In this document: positions 8,326 to 17,883 of the stretch, piece after piece | How the letters are laid out: every line of letters starts with the position of its first letter | Position numbering within the stretch: the first letter of the stretch is position 1 | Assembly (NCBI GenBank): GCA_027600665.1 | Contig: JADGJL010000367.1 | Span: forward strand, 1 to 23,670 | Length of the DNA stretch: 23,670 nt | Direction of reading: 5' to 3' | Source of the DNA: Irineochytrium annulatum | Taxonomy: Eukaryota; Chytridiomycota; Chytridiomycetes; Chytridiales; Chytridiaceae | Notes under the pieces: model-generated | Told to the model about the DNA's origin: nothing | The model's database searches: none | Seen by the model: the letters and a program-made list of their open reading frames with translations, nothing else | Program-made: the position numbers and the translations under genes

Positions 8326-10143
8326 ATGGCGCCCTGCTCCAAGAACGTTCTCCACAGGATCAAGTTGTGCGCTCAGCAGAAGCAAACATCGGTAGCATTG
8401 AAGCAATTGGCCCAGTTCGGTGAGTCCTCCCTTCGTATCTGCGCGTCGCTGCCCGTGCGACCCTTTCCCTCTAACCGGCAACAAACAGGCCACACTCCGT
8501 CTCAAGCCTCGATCCTACACGCTAGTAAGTTCGTCCATGACGAGATCCCTATCCGCCTGGCACGCAGGATCGTTGAGTTCGACAAGCTGCCCACCGCGCT
8601 AGTTGACATGCCGTCAGTCCGGGGTGTTAAGGACATCTACACGCAGTCCTTTGAGGACATCAGCAGCTTCCCCACGCCGGAGCAATACCACGGCATTCCG
8701 GAGAACCTTATCAAGGCCTTCGGGGGCAAACATCAGTTTAGGTACGCCGGTCATTTTTATTATTAGATGTTCCAGCTTGCGTCTTGATATACGCTAAAAC
8801 CTCGGCAACTCTAATAGATCCTTTGATTCAATCAAGAGCGAATCTCTACCTCCCGAGGTAGCTGAGTATAACAAGAAGTTCCTCAAGTGCATTCAGCAAA
8901 TCAAGGAGAGGCATGATCCAGTGGCGATGATGATCGGTGAGCGAGCGTCTTTGCCTTAAATTCAACGAATGCAGCTACTAAGATTGCCTTAGCGAAGGGC
9001 ATCATTGAATACAAAGGCCATATGTCTCCGGAGCCTGACCCCTTCATCAGCACCGCGCATAGCCACCGGCAGCATCAACACCGCGAGCAGCCGCTCCCTG
9101 CGGACATCCAAGGCTTTCTCGACCGGTTTTACATGTCCCGCATCGGCATGCGCATGCTCATCGGCCAACACATCGCCCTCGCCGAGGCCGCATTCCCCCA
9201 CCCGGCCGCTTCCCTCCTACCCAAATCGCTCCTCGACCTCGCCCGGAGCCTGTCATCCCGCGCCGCCGGCGACATGGAGGAGCGGGAGGAGGACTACGTG
9301 GGCCTCGTGTGCAAGAACACGAGCCTCAACAGGGTTGTGGCACGCGCCGCAAGGGATGCGCGCGCGGCGTGTGAGGAATACTACGGGATTGGGGAGGTGC
9401 CGAAAGTCAAAGTTATGATGGGGAAGCGGAAGCAAAAGAAGGCCACGGGGCCGGCAGTCGCCGCAGCGGCCGCGGCCGCAGCTGGTGCGTTGGTGGGGAA
9501 GGTAGCTGGTATGTCGGGCGAGCCGGTGGCCGCTATGGCGATGACGGCGGCCGCGGCGACGACTACAACCCCCAGCGCCTATGACCTTCGCGGCGAGGAG
9601 GTCGTGGACGGCTTCTTGTACGTGCCGTCGCACCTCCACCATATGCTCTTCGAGCTCCTTAAAAACTCTCTCCGTGCCGTTATTGAGCGTTTCGGCACTG
9701 ACAGCGAGACGTTCCCGGACGTCGAGGTTGTAATGACGGCCGGTGAGGAGGACATCTGCATCAAGATCTCGGACGAGGGCGGGTCCGTGCCCAACTCCCG
9801 GATGCCCCTGCTGTGGACGTACTCGTACACATCGGTCGACCGGAACGTGCTCGATTCGCAGCACGACGTTTGCGAGTCGACGACGGACGCCGGCAGTTTC
9901 CTCGACTCCGTCACGCCGCCGCACCACCATGCGTCCGCGGCGCCGTCGCCGTTGGCCGGGTTTGGTTATGGCTTGAAGCTTTCGAGGTTGAATGCGCGGT
10001 ACTTCGGCGGCGACCTCAGGCTTGTGAACATGGAGGGGCTCGGGATGTCGGCGTACTTGCATCTGTCCCGCCGAAGCAATTGCAAGGAGCCCTCGGATGA
10101 GATTGAGGAGCCCATGATGGAAAGCCTGCCTGTGTTTGCGTAA
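8326..10143 (+). CDS. PDK: Mitochondrial PDK/BCKDK-family protein kinase
   Basis: Exons 8326-8419, 8489-8741, 8818-8936 and 8993-10143 give 538 aa. The ATG sits in a perfect GCCACCATGG context. The N-terminal four-helix region shows ARRIVEFDKLP, GVKDIYTQSFEDI and FLDRFYMSRIGMRML, all typical of PDKs. The GHKL ATP site follows: N-box FELLKNSLRAVIE (Asn380), G1 box SDEGGSVP (Asp416) and G2 box GFGYGLKLSRLNARYFGGDL (about 478-497). The family phosphorylates and inactivates the E1 subunit of pyruvate dehydrogenase in the mitochondrial matrix. MMESLPVFA at the end echoes the 'ERLPVY' of PDKs, favouring PDK over BCKDK, but the chain stops there and lacks the tail. Oddities: an Ala-rich insert at about 298-352, an enlarged ATP lid (about 438-475), and Ser for the third Gly of the G1 box. 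Intron 3 uses the AG at 8991-8992; the nearer AG at 8982 would lead to a stop. Confidence 0.87.
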
Positions 10144-10553
10144 AGATTCTTCATCTGGCCTCTTTTTTTGGTCGAACAGCGTGATTGGTTCTGGTCTGTC
10201 TATATCTGTATGGGTGCGGATTAAAACGGTCAGTCAACTGATGGGTTGAGTTAATAATACGATGTCTGATATTTTTCTGGATGGCACCTTCGCCGCACTC
10301 CTCTTGCATCATGCCTGCCTTTACTTCTTTCCCTCACTTCGATAGATTAACTTGCGCCTAGTTATAATTTGGATTTTAAAACGTAAGCCTGCATTCTTGT
10401 TAATACTTGGGATGAAGTGTTTTACTATAAATAAATCTGTGTTCGCCTTCATCCATTGTGAGAGAGGAGCAAGATTTGTGTTTTTTTGGCAGTGGGGCGG
10501 GAGCTTCATGATAGCTTACAATTGTACTTGTTCTAAATATATTATTATCCAGC
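10144..10553. other. Convergent 3' intergenic region
   Basis: About 410 bp between the kinase stop (plus strand) and the PRP22 stop (minus strand), AT-rich compared with the genes. An AATAAA at 10430-10435 could serve as a polyadenylation signal for the kinase transcript, about 290 nt past its stop; this is inference. No gene is seen. Confidence 0.45.
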
Positions 10554-13500
10554 CTAAAACGTTTGCGACACACGATGTCCCCTCTGCACCCTGGAAATAC
10601 GCCACTCATTCGGTTTCTCGAATCTAGGACGATTGGTAAGAATGCAAGCGTTACGAATGAAAGCTTAAGATCGTACTTGTTATACAAGGGCTCTAGCTTC
10701 TCTTGCCGTTTCCGTTTCGAAATCTTGTTCTCATCTGCCGCTAATAATGAATGTCAACAATCGTCCGTCTACTGCACACTTCAAATAAAAAAACAACAGT
10801 TAACTTACTCTTAAAAAAGTTTGGCGCGACCTCGACGAGCCATTTCGGCTCTATCGCCACCACCTCTCTCATATACTCCTTGCTCGTCATTACAAGCTCA
10901 TGGTATATTACCCACTCCGGCTGACGGTTGAACAGCGCCGAGCTCGGGTGAATGTACACAGGCGTGCCCTCAACCAGCGTCTTGTATCCCTCCTGCGGGT
11001 CCTTCTTCGCCGCGTGGCGGAAGAACCCACCGCAAATAGCCATTCGCACCTTGTTGTAATTCCTCCCGCACGAGACGATATCCTGCTTATACCGGTCCAT
11101 GATGCCGAGCATCTGCTTCCGCACATCCTGCGCGCGCCTCATGCTCCGTGCCTGAATGTAATTCTCGTAGCACCACGCGTTTGAGAATTTGCTCGCCTTC
11201 CAGCCGTTGTAGACGGCCAGGAGCGTGAGGTGGTCGCCTTCCTGCTGGTGAAACTTGGCCTTCTTTTGGTCCGCCTGCGCCTGTTTCTCCTTGGGACGGT
11301 AGTAGATGTTCTGCACTGACAGCATGGCGACGATAGACAGAATCTCGTCCGAGCACCCGAGATCGACGCTCAAGATTAGCATCTTCGACAGCGACGGCTC
11401 GAGCGGAAACTCCGCCATCTTCCTTCCCAGCCGCGTGATAAGACCCTCGGTATCCAAGGCCCCGAGCTGGAACAGAAGCTCCATTGCCGTTATCATGGTC
11501 TGTACCGGTGGAGGGTCCATAAAGGGGAAGTTGAGCAGATCGTTGATCCCCATAGCCTTCAGCTTCAAGACCGTATCTGACAAATTCATTCTTTGGATCT
11601 CAGGCACCGACGTCGGCAGCATCTCGTTCTGGTACGCAGCTTCCGTGTAAAGCCGATAGCACTTTCCGGGACCCGTGCGACCAGCACGACCGGCCCTTTG
11701 CCGAGCTTGGGCCTGAGAGATTGGGACGACGACGAGGGCATCCATCCCCAACTTCGGGTCGTAGGTGTTCTGCTTAACAAACCCAGGGTCGACGACGTAG
11801 TAAATGCCGTCAATGGTGATTGAGGTCTCAGCGATATTGGTGGCAATGACGACTTTGCGGGAGCCTGGCGGCGCGGGGTCAAAGATCTTCGACTGCATCT
11901 CGGAGGGGAGGGCGGAGTAAACCGGGAGGATAATAAGTTCGGGCACCATTGGTCCCAGAGATTTGATTCGCTCGTACAAGATTTCTGCTGCCGTATCAAT
12001 TTCTTCTTGTCCGGTCAAGAAGAGGAGAATGTCGCCAGGGGGCTCAGAAAGATGAATTTGCAGGACGGTGATCATCGCACTGTCCATGTAATCAGATTCG
12101 GGCTCTTTTGCAAACAAAATCTCGACTGGGTATGTACGACCGGGAATCGTGAAAATAGGGCAGTCTGTAGCAAGAGTTAACACCGAATGTAAAAGCCCCT
12201 CTCTACAATCACTTACTGAAGAAGTAAGTTGAAAATTTCTCGGCATCTAAAGTGGCAGACGTAACGATCAACTTCAAATCGGGCCGCTTCTTCACAGTGC
12301 CCTTTAACAACCCAAACAAAACGTCCGTGCTCATTGTCCGCTCGTGCGCTTCATCGAGAATGAGCACCGTGTATCGCTTCAGCTCCGGGTCGACCAAGAT
12401 CTCCCGAAGAAGCATACCATCCGTCATGTACTTGATCTTCGTCTCGGGCCCACTGCAATCCTCGAATCGAATCGTGTATCCAACCTCCTGACCGAGCCTA
12501 CACCCAACCTCTTCCGCGACACGCTTCGCTACGGACATGGCAGCCACACGCCGGGGCTGGGTGCAGCCTATGATGCCCATGGACGTCAGGCCCTCCTCCG
12601 CGAGGTATTGGGTCATCTGCGTTGTCTTCCCAGAACCCGTGTCTCCAACGACGATCATCACTTGATTCTCCTGCACTGCCTTAACAAGCTGATTTCGAAG
12701 CTTGTAAATAGGTAGCGACTCTCGTTGCTCTTTGATGCTCAAATTCGTTATTCTACCGAAAGTCGTCGCCGCGTTAAACGTCTTCTTTTTCCACTCCGGT
12801 ATATTAGGCTCCATCTGACCGAAACCCCTCAGATCTTGCGAAAACATCTTGTCACCGGGCGCAGCCATAGGATCGTTCCACGGCTTGTTGAGATCCTTTG
12901 GAACGGCGTCAAACTCGGCTGCGGCCTGAGACTGTCGAATCTCTCTTCGCTCCTTCGCCAACGAAGCCCCTTGAAGAGCGGCCCTGTTCATCGTCCCGTC
13001 CGGATTCTTCACGATCTTGATGGGCGAGAGCTGGATGCTGTTTTTCGTCTGCCCCTTCAGAAAAAGCGGCTCATCTTCGCGTATCTCGATATCTAGCTCT
13101 TCCTCCTTCTCCTCGTACGCCAGGACGCCGTGATCCTCCTCCAGTATTGGGTTGTCCTTCAACTTCATGACGCCTGACGCCATGAGCTGCTTAAGGTCCC
13201 ACCGCTCCGGCGACGAGATCCGCTTAACGTTGGACTTGGACATGGATGCGTCGAAATCCTCGCGGATGGGTACCTCGCTGAAAGACGTATGAATCGGCCT
13301 CTCCGGGTTCCGCACCTCTGCCTCCATCTCCTCCTTGGTCTTCACCCGCAGGTTAGGCGACAAGTCCTTCCCCGTGGCTTGATCCACATCCCTCATCGAC
13401 AGGCCCAGCCGAGTTCCCGCAATCGTCATGACCTTCACTTTCACCCTCTGATTCCGCGACACGACGTCTTGCGGGTGACTAACCCTCCCCGGCCCGGCGA

Positions 13501-14394
13501 TAAGCTGCCCAATGTGAACCATGCCCTCTACACGACCCTTCACCCCCTGCAGCGTCACAAACGCCCCGAACTCGCGGATGTTCGTTATCGTCCCATCGTA
13601 GATCTTGTACAGCAGCGGAACGTCATCAACCGTATTCCGACCCTGATTCCTATCCCGATCTGGGCCTCGGTCCCTATCCCGCCCGTTGTTTCTCCGGTCA
13701 TCGTATCTGCGATCTACGTTACCGTCCCCGCGATACCGGTCGTCCCGATCTTCGCGACGATGTTCCCCGCCACGACGAGATCTCCCGAAACTGTCCTCTA
13801 CCTCGTCCCTCGCGTCCCTCGCGTTCGCCTCATCCTTCTTTGACCGCAGGAACCCTTCCAGGCTCTCCAGGTCCCCCATCGTCTGCTCCGCGATCCTCTT
13901 GTCCTCCGCCACCTTCCTCGCGGCCTCCGGGTCATTTCGCATCGCTAAACCCGGAAACTTGGCCACCTTGGCCTTTCGTTCCTCCCCGATATCATCGTCA
14001 TCCCACCCTCCAGCGCCACCATCGCCCCCATTGCCAGCGGCGTTGACCCCATTTCCGTCTGCCGCCGCTTCGGCCTTCCGCTTCTTTCCCGCCATGCCCT
14101 TGGGCCGGAGCGTCAGGATGAGGCGATCGAGCGTTTCGATGAACGAGTCCGGGAAGTCGGCGCCTTTCTTGGCAAGCTTGGCCTTGAACGTGGCCACATC
14201 CTTAGACTTGGTGTGGAGCTTTATGATAAACTCGGCCAGAACCTTACGGGGAGTCAGTATTTCGTGTTTGGAAAGCGAAGAAGGACGGAAGGACATACCT
14301 TGTCGTTGATGCCCGTGTGATTCACGAGCTCGCTGGTTATCTTGCTGACGAGCGAGAGATATTCGAGCTTCTCCAGATCACTCTGGTCGCCCAT
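10554..14394 (-). CDS. PRP22: Pre-mRNA splicing DEAH-box helicase PRP22/DHX8
   Basis: Exons on the minus strand: 14394-14299, 14242-12217, 12164-10809, 10740-10677 and 10623-10554 (introns of 56, 52, 68 and 53 nt), giving 1203 aa, close to human DHX8 (1220). The N-terminus [17 protein letters not shown] is followed by an Arg/Asp-rich RD-repeat region (about 185-235). Then come an S1 RNA-binding domain (about 242-318) and the helicase core. Walker A GDTGSGKT is at about 565, DEAH at 662-665 and SAT at about 694. Further motifs are [17 protein letters not shown] and [13 protein letters not shown]. Winged-helix, ratchet and OB-fold regions end with [16 protein letters not shown]. The protein releases spliced mRNA from the spliceosome and proofreads exon ligation. 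The two last exons are only 64 and 70 nt; I placed them by matching the conserved C-terminus ([16 protein letters not shown]) and phase. All helicase motifs look intact. Confidence 0.93.
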
Positions 14395-14526
14395 GACGCT
14401 TGAAGTGGATTTGACGCGCAGTTCACGAACTTCCAAACTTGCACCTTCGAAGGCAGGCGTCAGCATATGCTGCAGAACGTTTGGCTACAGAGTGTTCAGC
14501 TACAAGGACGTAAGTTTTTTTATTGT

Positions 14527-14915
14527 TTACTTCATGGCATTCCAGTCTTCTTTCATTAGCGCGTCTCTCAAGCGCGGTCAATCGGTTCGTCCAAACCGGG
14601 CTTTCCTTTGACGCTTTCGAAGAACACGGCCGGAGGCTGGAAGAAAGCGTGGGGTATCACAATATGGGCAAGCTCACGGGACGGAATTAGAAGCATCTCA
14701 CCCTTGTGGAACGAGAAACTTCCGGCCTCAATCCGACGAGCGCCTCAGCAGTTAAATCCAATGCAACATAACATCCTGACGGCTCTCGAAATTATCTCTT
14801 GATGTGCTAATGGATGAGGGGTCCTGGAGATGAGCGACAAGCCTTCTCTGCTCCGAGAGGTGGACGCCGATGGCCTCATCAAGCACGATAGCAAAATGTC
14901 CTCGAAGACCGTCAT
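14527..14915 (-). pseudogene. Decayed tandem copy of the neighbouring GNAT acetyltransferase
   Basis: The minus strand from 14915 shows recognisable homology to the intact GNAT gene just upstream. It begins ATGACG, then VLDEAIGVHLS (after a frame change) against MLDEASGVRLS, then HLQDP against LLQDP. About 80 codons are then missing, including part of the acetyl-CoA site, and homology resumes at RAVRMLCCIGF against KAVRVLCRIGF. A TGA replaces the conserved Trp codon in the following 'ESWGARRI' block. The intron is kept at the same place and phase (14701-14637, 65 nt, against 60 nt in the intact gene). After it, ASGRVLRK matches ASGRVLQK, and the end ALMKEDWNAMK matches ALIKEDWKETD with another frame change. 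The copy lies between the intact gene and PRP22, 132 bp before the PRP22 start. Confidence 0.8.
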
Positions 14916-15004
14916 GGCGGAGCAGCACCTCTTCAAACTGCGCCTGGGGTTAGGAGCAATTCAGGCAAGGGGAATATCAAATGCGAAACACAGGATCCAT
15001 TTTC

Positions 15005-15658
15005 TTATAAATCCGTTTCTTTCCAGTCCTCTTTAATTAAGGCGTACAGGTTGCAGTCAATCAGTTCTTCGACGCCCGGCTTGCTATAATATTTTCTTAA
15101 CGTGGCCTCGAATTGAAAACCGGACTTTTGCAGAACACGCCCGGAAGCTGGAGGAAAGCGTGATGCGTATTAGGAAACCCCGACAAGCGAGCGTGAGTTG
15201 GACCCACCTTTGTTGAAGGAGAAGATTCCCGCCTGAATTCGACGTGCGCCCCAGGACTCAAAACCGATGCGGCACAATACCCTAACAGCTTTCGGCATGA
15301 TCCCCTTCCCCCTCAAATCCGCCGACAAGTAGTATCCCAACTCCAGTATGTGCTCAAATGTCTTCGTCGTGCTCAAACGCTCGAGCGAGATCATCCCGAC
15401 CACGCTCGAGCTTGCATCCCTAATGCACCAATACAGCGACGGCCTCCCGGCCTCCCTTGCTTTCTTTCGATGCTCCAGGTTGAGGTTGATAAACCATTCA
15501 GCGTCATCGAGCTTGTAAGGGTTGGGAATGACGAGCGTGTGCTTGTGGATGAGCGGGTCTTGGAGAAGGGCAACGAGGCTCTCCTTGTCAGCGAGTTGGA
15601 GATGCGAGAGGCGGACACCGCTGGCCTCATCCAACATGATCTCCTCGGAAAGCGTCAT
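15005..15658 (-). CDS. GNAT-family N-acetyltransferase (RimJ/Acetyltransf_3 type)
   Basis: Exons 15658-15208 and 15147-15005 (60-nt intron, phase 1) give 197 aa. The fold markers are LELGYYLSADLRGKGIMPKA, with the acetyl-CoA pyrophosphate loop RGKGIM at about 116-121. Next is GARRIQAGIFSFNKASGRVL, then QKSGFQFEATLRKYYSKPG, the 'N-x-AS-x-RVLxKxGF' ending of RimJ-like enzymes. The substrate cannot be told; relatives acetylate protein N-termini, antibiotics or small amines. No signal peptide or membrane segment is seen, so the protein is probably cytosolic. I prefer the ATG at 15658 over 15673: it has A at -3, and the start of the decayed tandem copy matches it. A degenerate duplicate follows 89 bp downstream on the same strand. 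Confidence 0.85.
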
Positions 15659-17084
15659 GGTCGAGGAATGCAAGACTTGGAGGGCAGTCCGCCGTTAAAA
15701 CGTGGACAGGGCTAGCGTTTCCGACAGAATCACCTCCATTCACCATGGCGGCTTGAAGAGCTTTGCAGCCACAAGCAAGCCGTTCGTGACAGCATGTATT
15801 GTACTGACCAAGTGGGTGTGAGGAAGACGTGAGCACCCGGTACGATGCAAAGCCGAAGGCCAACGGGAACCGTGCACCTTGCACTTATGGACCCCACATT
15901 GTCCAGCCTCCATCAGCCAGCTGGTTTCGAAGTCATCCCTAGATGCAGACGGAGAATCAAAGTTGTCGGGCCAACATTGCTGTCGGCGCGGACGCATGAC
16001 ACCACCGCGGCTGCTTCACGGCGTTCTGCATTTAAATCTTTTCTGAGCCGGCAATGAACGCGGCATTGAAAGACGTTGTTTGTATTGTATGCTGGTTATT
16101 CGAGCGGCACTGGTCCTTCGTTGTAGCAAATGGCGTCCATGCTTTTTTTTGTGGGTGGTTAGTCCCAATTCCGTAACTGAAAATACAGCTGCTAACAAAA
16201 GTGTGGCAAGTTTGCATGGGCATTACATGAAGGTTCCTAAGGTCGTTCGCATTTAAATAACCCGTTTTGAAAATTGCTGCATCAGACTTCAGTGATGCTC
16301 CACAGTTCCACGTCCGATACCTCTGCCTCACTTCCCAACGTTTACAGGCAGTTATAGCATCGTAGAGACTTCATAAGATATGGGATGTGATGCAGTGACG
16401 GTATTGTACAATGGATCATCGAAGGGTCGATGGGGATTACGTCAACGTTTGGAAGATGTGGGGTTGCTTCCGTGAAAGGCTGATCATTACAACGTCGAAT
16501 TACCTGCTCTGAAGTTGCCTATGGATTATTGGTGCTAGACTACGTCAATCACATGGTGCCCGCACAACATGAGAAAATATTAAGAAGGTCCATATGAACT
16601 GGGATTTGGGAGAAGGCGGAGAAGTGGAGTGCCTAGAAACAGCTCATACATGAAGAAACTGCCGGTTTACCAACTTGGAGGGCAATATAAAAGAGATTAT
16701 GACATCCAAAATAGAAAATATGATACGAAAGGAGCGATAAAGCTAAAAATCTTCGATTTTGGGCCCAAAAGTTCCCTACCAGTAAACGCAGAATGTCTTG
16801 ATGCTTCAGCGAAGTCATTATTGACCTATCTTCCCCTTCTGGTCCTTCATCACCGGATTCCACTCTTCCTGCTCCCCATCCTCAAAGGAGTCCCTCAACG
16901 CAGGACCAAACAACAGTTTCAGGTATTTATTGTTGATTTTGTGCCCTGATCAGAGTAACAAGAGTTGTGTAAGTAAACTTCGCGAAACGGTTATAAAGAA
17001 ATACAATACAGGTAACAGCGAATAAACTGAGAGGAAGGGCACACGCAGGAAATCCATCAAACGAGCCGTGTCGCCATTTTTCTT
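15659..17084. other. Long intergenic region, no clear gene
   Basis: About 1.4 kb between the GNAT start and the BNA1 stop, both on the minus strand. It should contain the GNAT promoter and the BNA1 3' UTR. Several open frames occur on both strands but none resembles a known family. One minus-strand stretch at about 16940-16811 looks coding (KYLKLLFGPALRDSFEDG and on, ending KDQKGKIGQ before a stop), yet has no visible upstream exon. No tRNA cloverleaf or rRNA segment was noticed. Confidence 0.4.
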
Positions 17085-17802
17085 CTACATGGCCACGTTG
17101 ACGTGCCCGCAGTGTTTGCATGTCCTTAGCGTCTTATCCCCGAAATACCGCTCGATAACGGGCTTGAGTTGGGTCCCGAGGTTGACGCAATGGAAGCTCT
17201 CCTCGTAAACGATCTCATTGCAGGTCTCGCAGTACCATCGCAGGCGGTCTGAGAGAGAGGCTAGGTGAGAGACGTGTTGCATGATACGAAAACAAACTTT
17301 TGTAGGCGTTAATAAGTACCTATAGACTTCTCTGGCCGTTTCTGCTCAATGACTATTCCTATAGTGTTCTCATACCGGATGGGGTTATGAGGGATGTTGC
17401 CTAATTATCAATCACCAACTGGATGAGAATGCTAACGAAAACGAGAAAACGCGGCAGCGCGACCACAAAAGTCAACAATTCAATACCTGGCAATAGGAAC
17501 ATCTCGCCCTCCTTTATGTGGATGTCCTTAAACTTCCCGTCCTCCACGACTTTCAGCAGCATGTCGCCCTTGTGCTGATAAAACCACTCCTAAGCGAACG
17601 ATCAGCCAACAGAGAATCAAGCATATTCACAACGCACCTCCGTCTCGTTAACATGGAAGTCAGTCCGCTTGTTGGGGCCACCGACGGCCATCACGACGAA
17701 GTCCGAGCGGAAGAGGCAGAAGTTGTTCACGGGTGGCTGCAACAGGTGCTCGTTCTCGCTAATCCATTTGGGAAAGTTGATGGGCGGAAGAAGGGATGGC
17801 AT
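17085..17802 (-). CDS. BNA1: 3-hydroxyanthranilate 3,4-dioxygenase
   Basis: Exons 17802-17638, 17589-17487, 17400-17320 and 17248-17085 (introns of 48, 86 and 71 nt) give 170 aa, near the 177 aa of yeast Bna1. The enzyme opens the ring of 3-hydroxyanthranilate to the precursor of quinolinate in the kynurenine route to NAD+, using non-haem Fe(II). The cupin shows [20 protein letters not shown] and [12 protein letters not shown]. The iron ligands are His50, Glu56 and His94, with the same spacing as His47/Glu53/His91 in the human enzyme. The C-terminal rubredoxin-like metal site of fungal and bacterial forms is present as Cys123-x-x-Cys126 and Cys160-x-x-Cys163. [18 protein letters not shown] is the family's conserved tail. 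The protein is expected in the cytosol. The gene is divergent from the surface-protein gene at 17884, only 81 bp apart. Confidence 0.95.
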
Positions 17803-17883
17803 CGCGGTCTGACTCGGACTGAACGAACGCGTTGTGATGTCGGGATGAGATTGTCAAGATCGATTTATTTCTTGCTGCACTAA
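17803..17883. promoter_or_regulatory. Short bidirectional promoter region
   Basis: Only 81 bp separate the BNA1 ATG (minus strand) from the ATG of the surface-protein gene (plus strand). Both promoters and 5' UTRs must fit here or extend into the opposite gene. No TATA box or known operator is evident. The function is inferred from position. Confidence 0.5.

Noticed and set aside
8961..9021. Kinase starting at the ATG at 9022, or the splice acceptor at 8981-8982
   Set aside because: The acceptor at 8982 runs into TGA within eight codons. The acceptor ending at 8992 restores the family sequence AKGIIEYK, and upstream exons carry conserved PDK motifs.
9253..10062. A 269-aa open frame on the minus strand
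   Set aside because: It is antisense to the kinase's last exon, which carries clear GHKL motifs; its own translation is His/Arg-rich without any family features.
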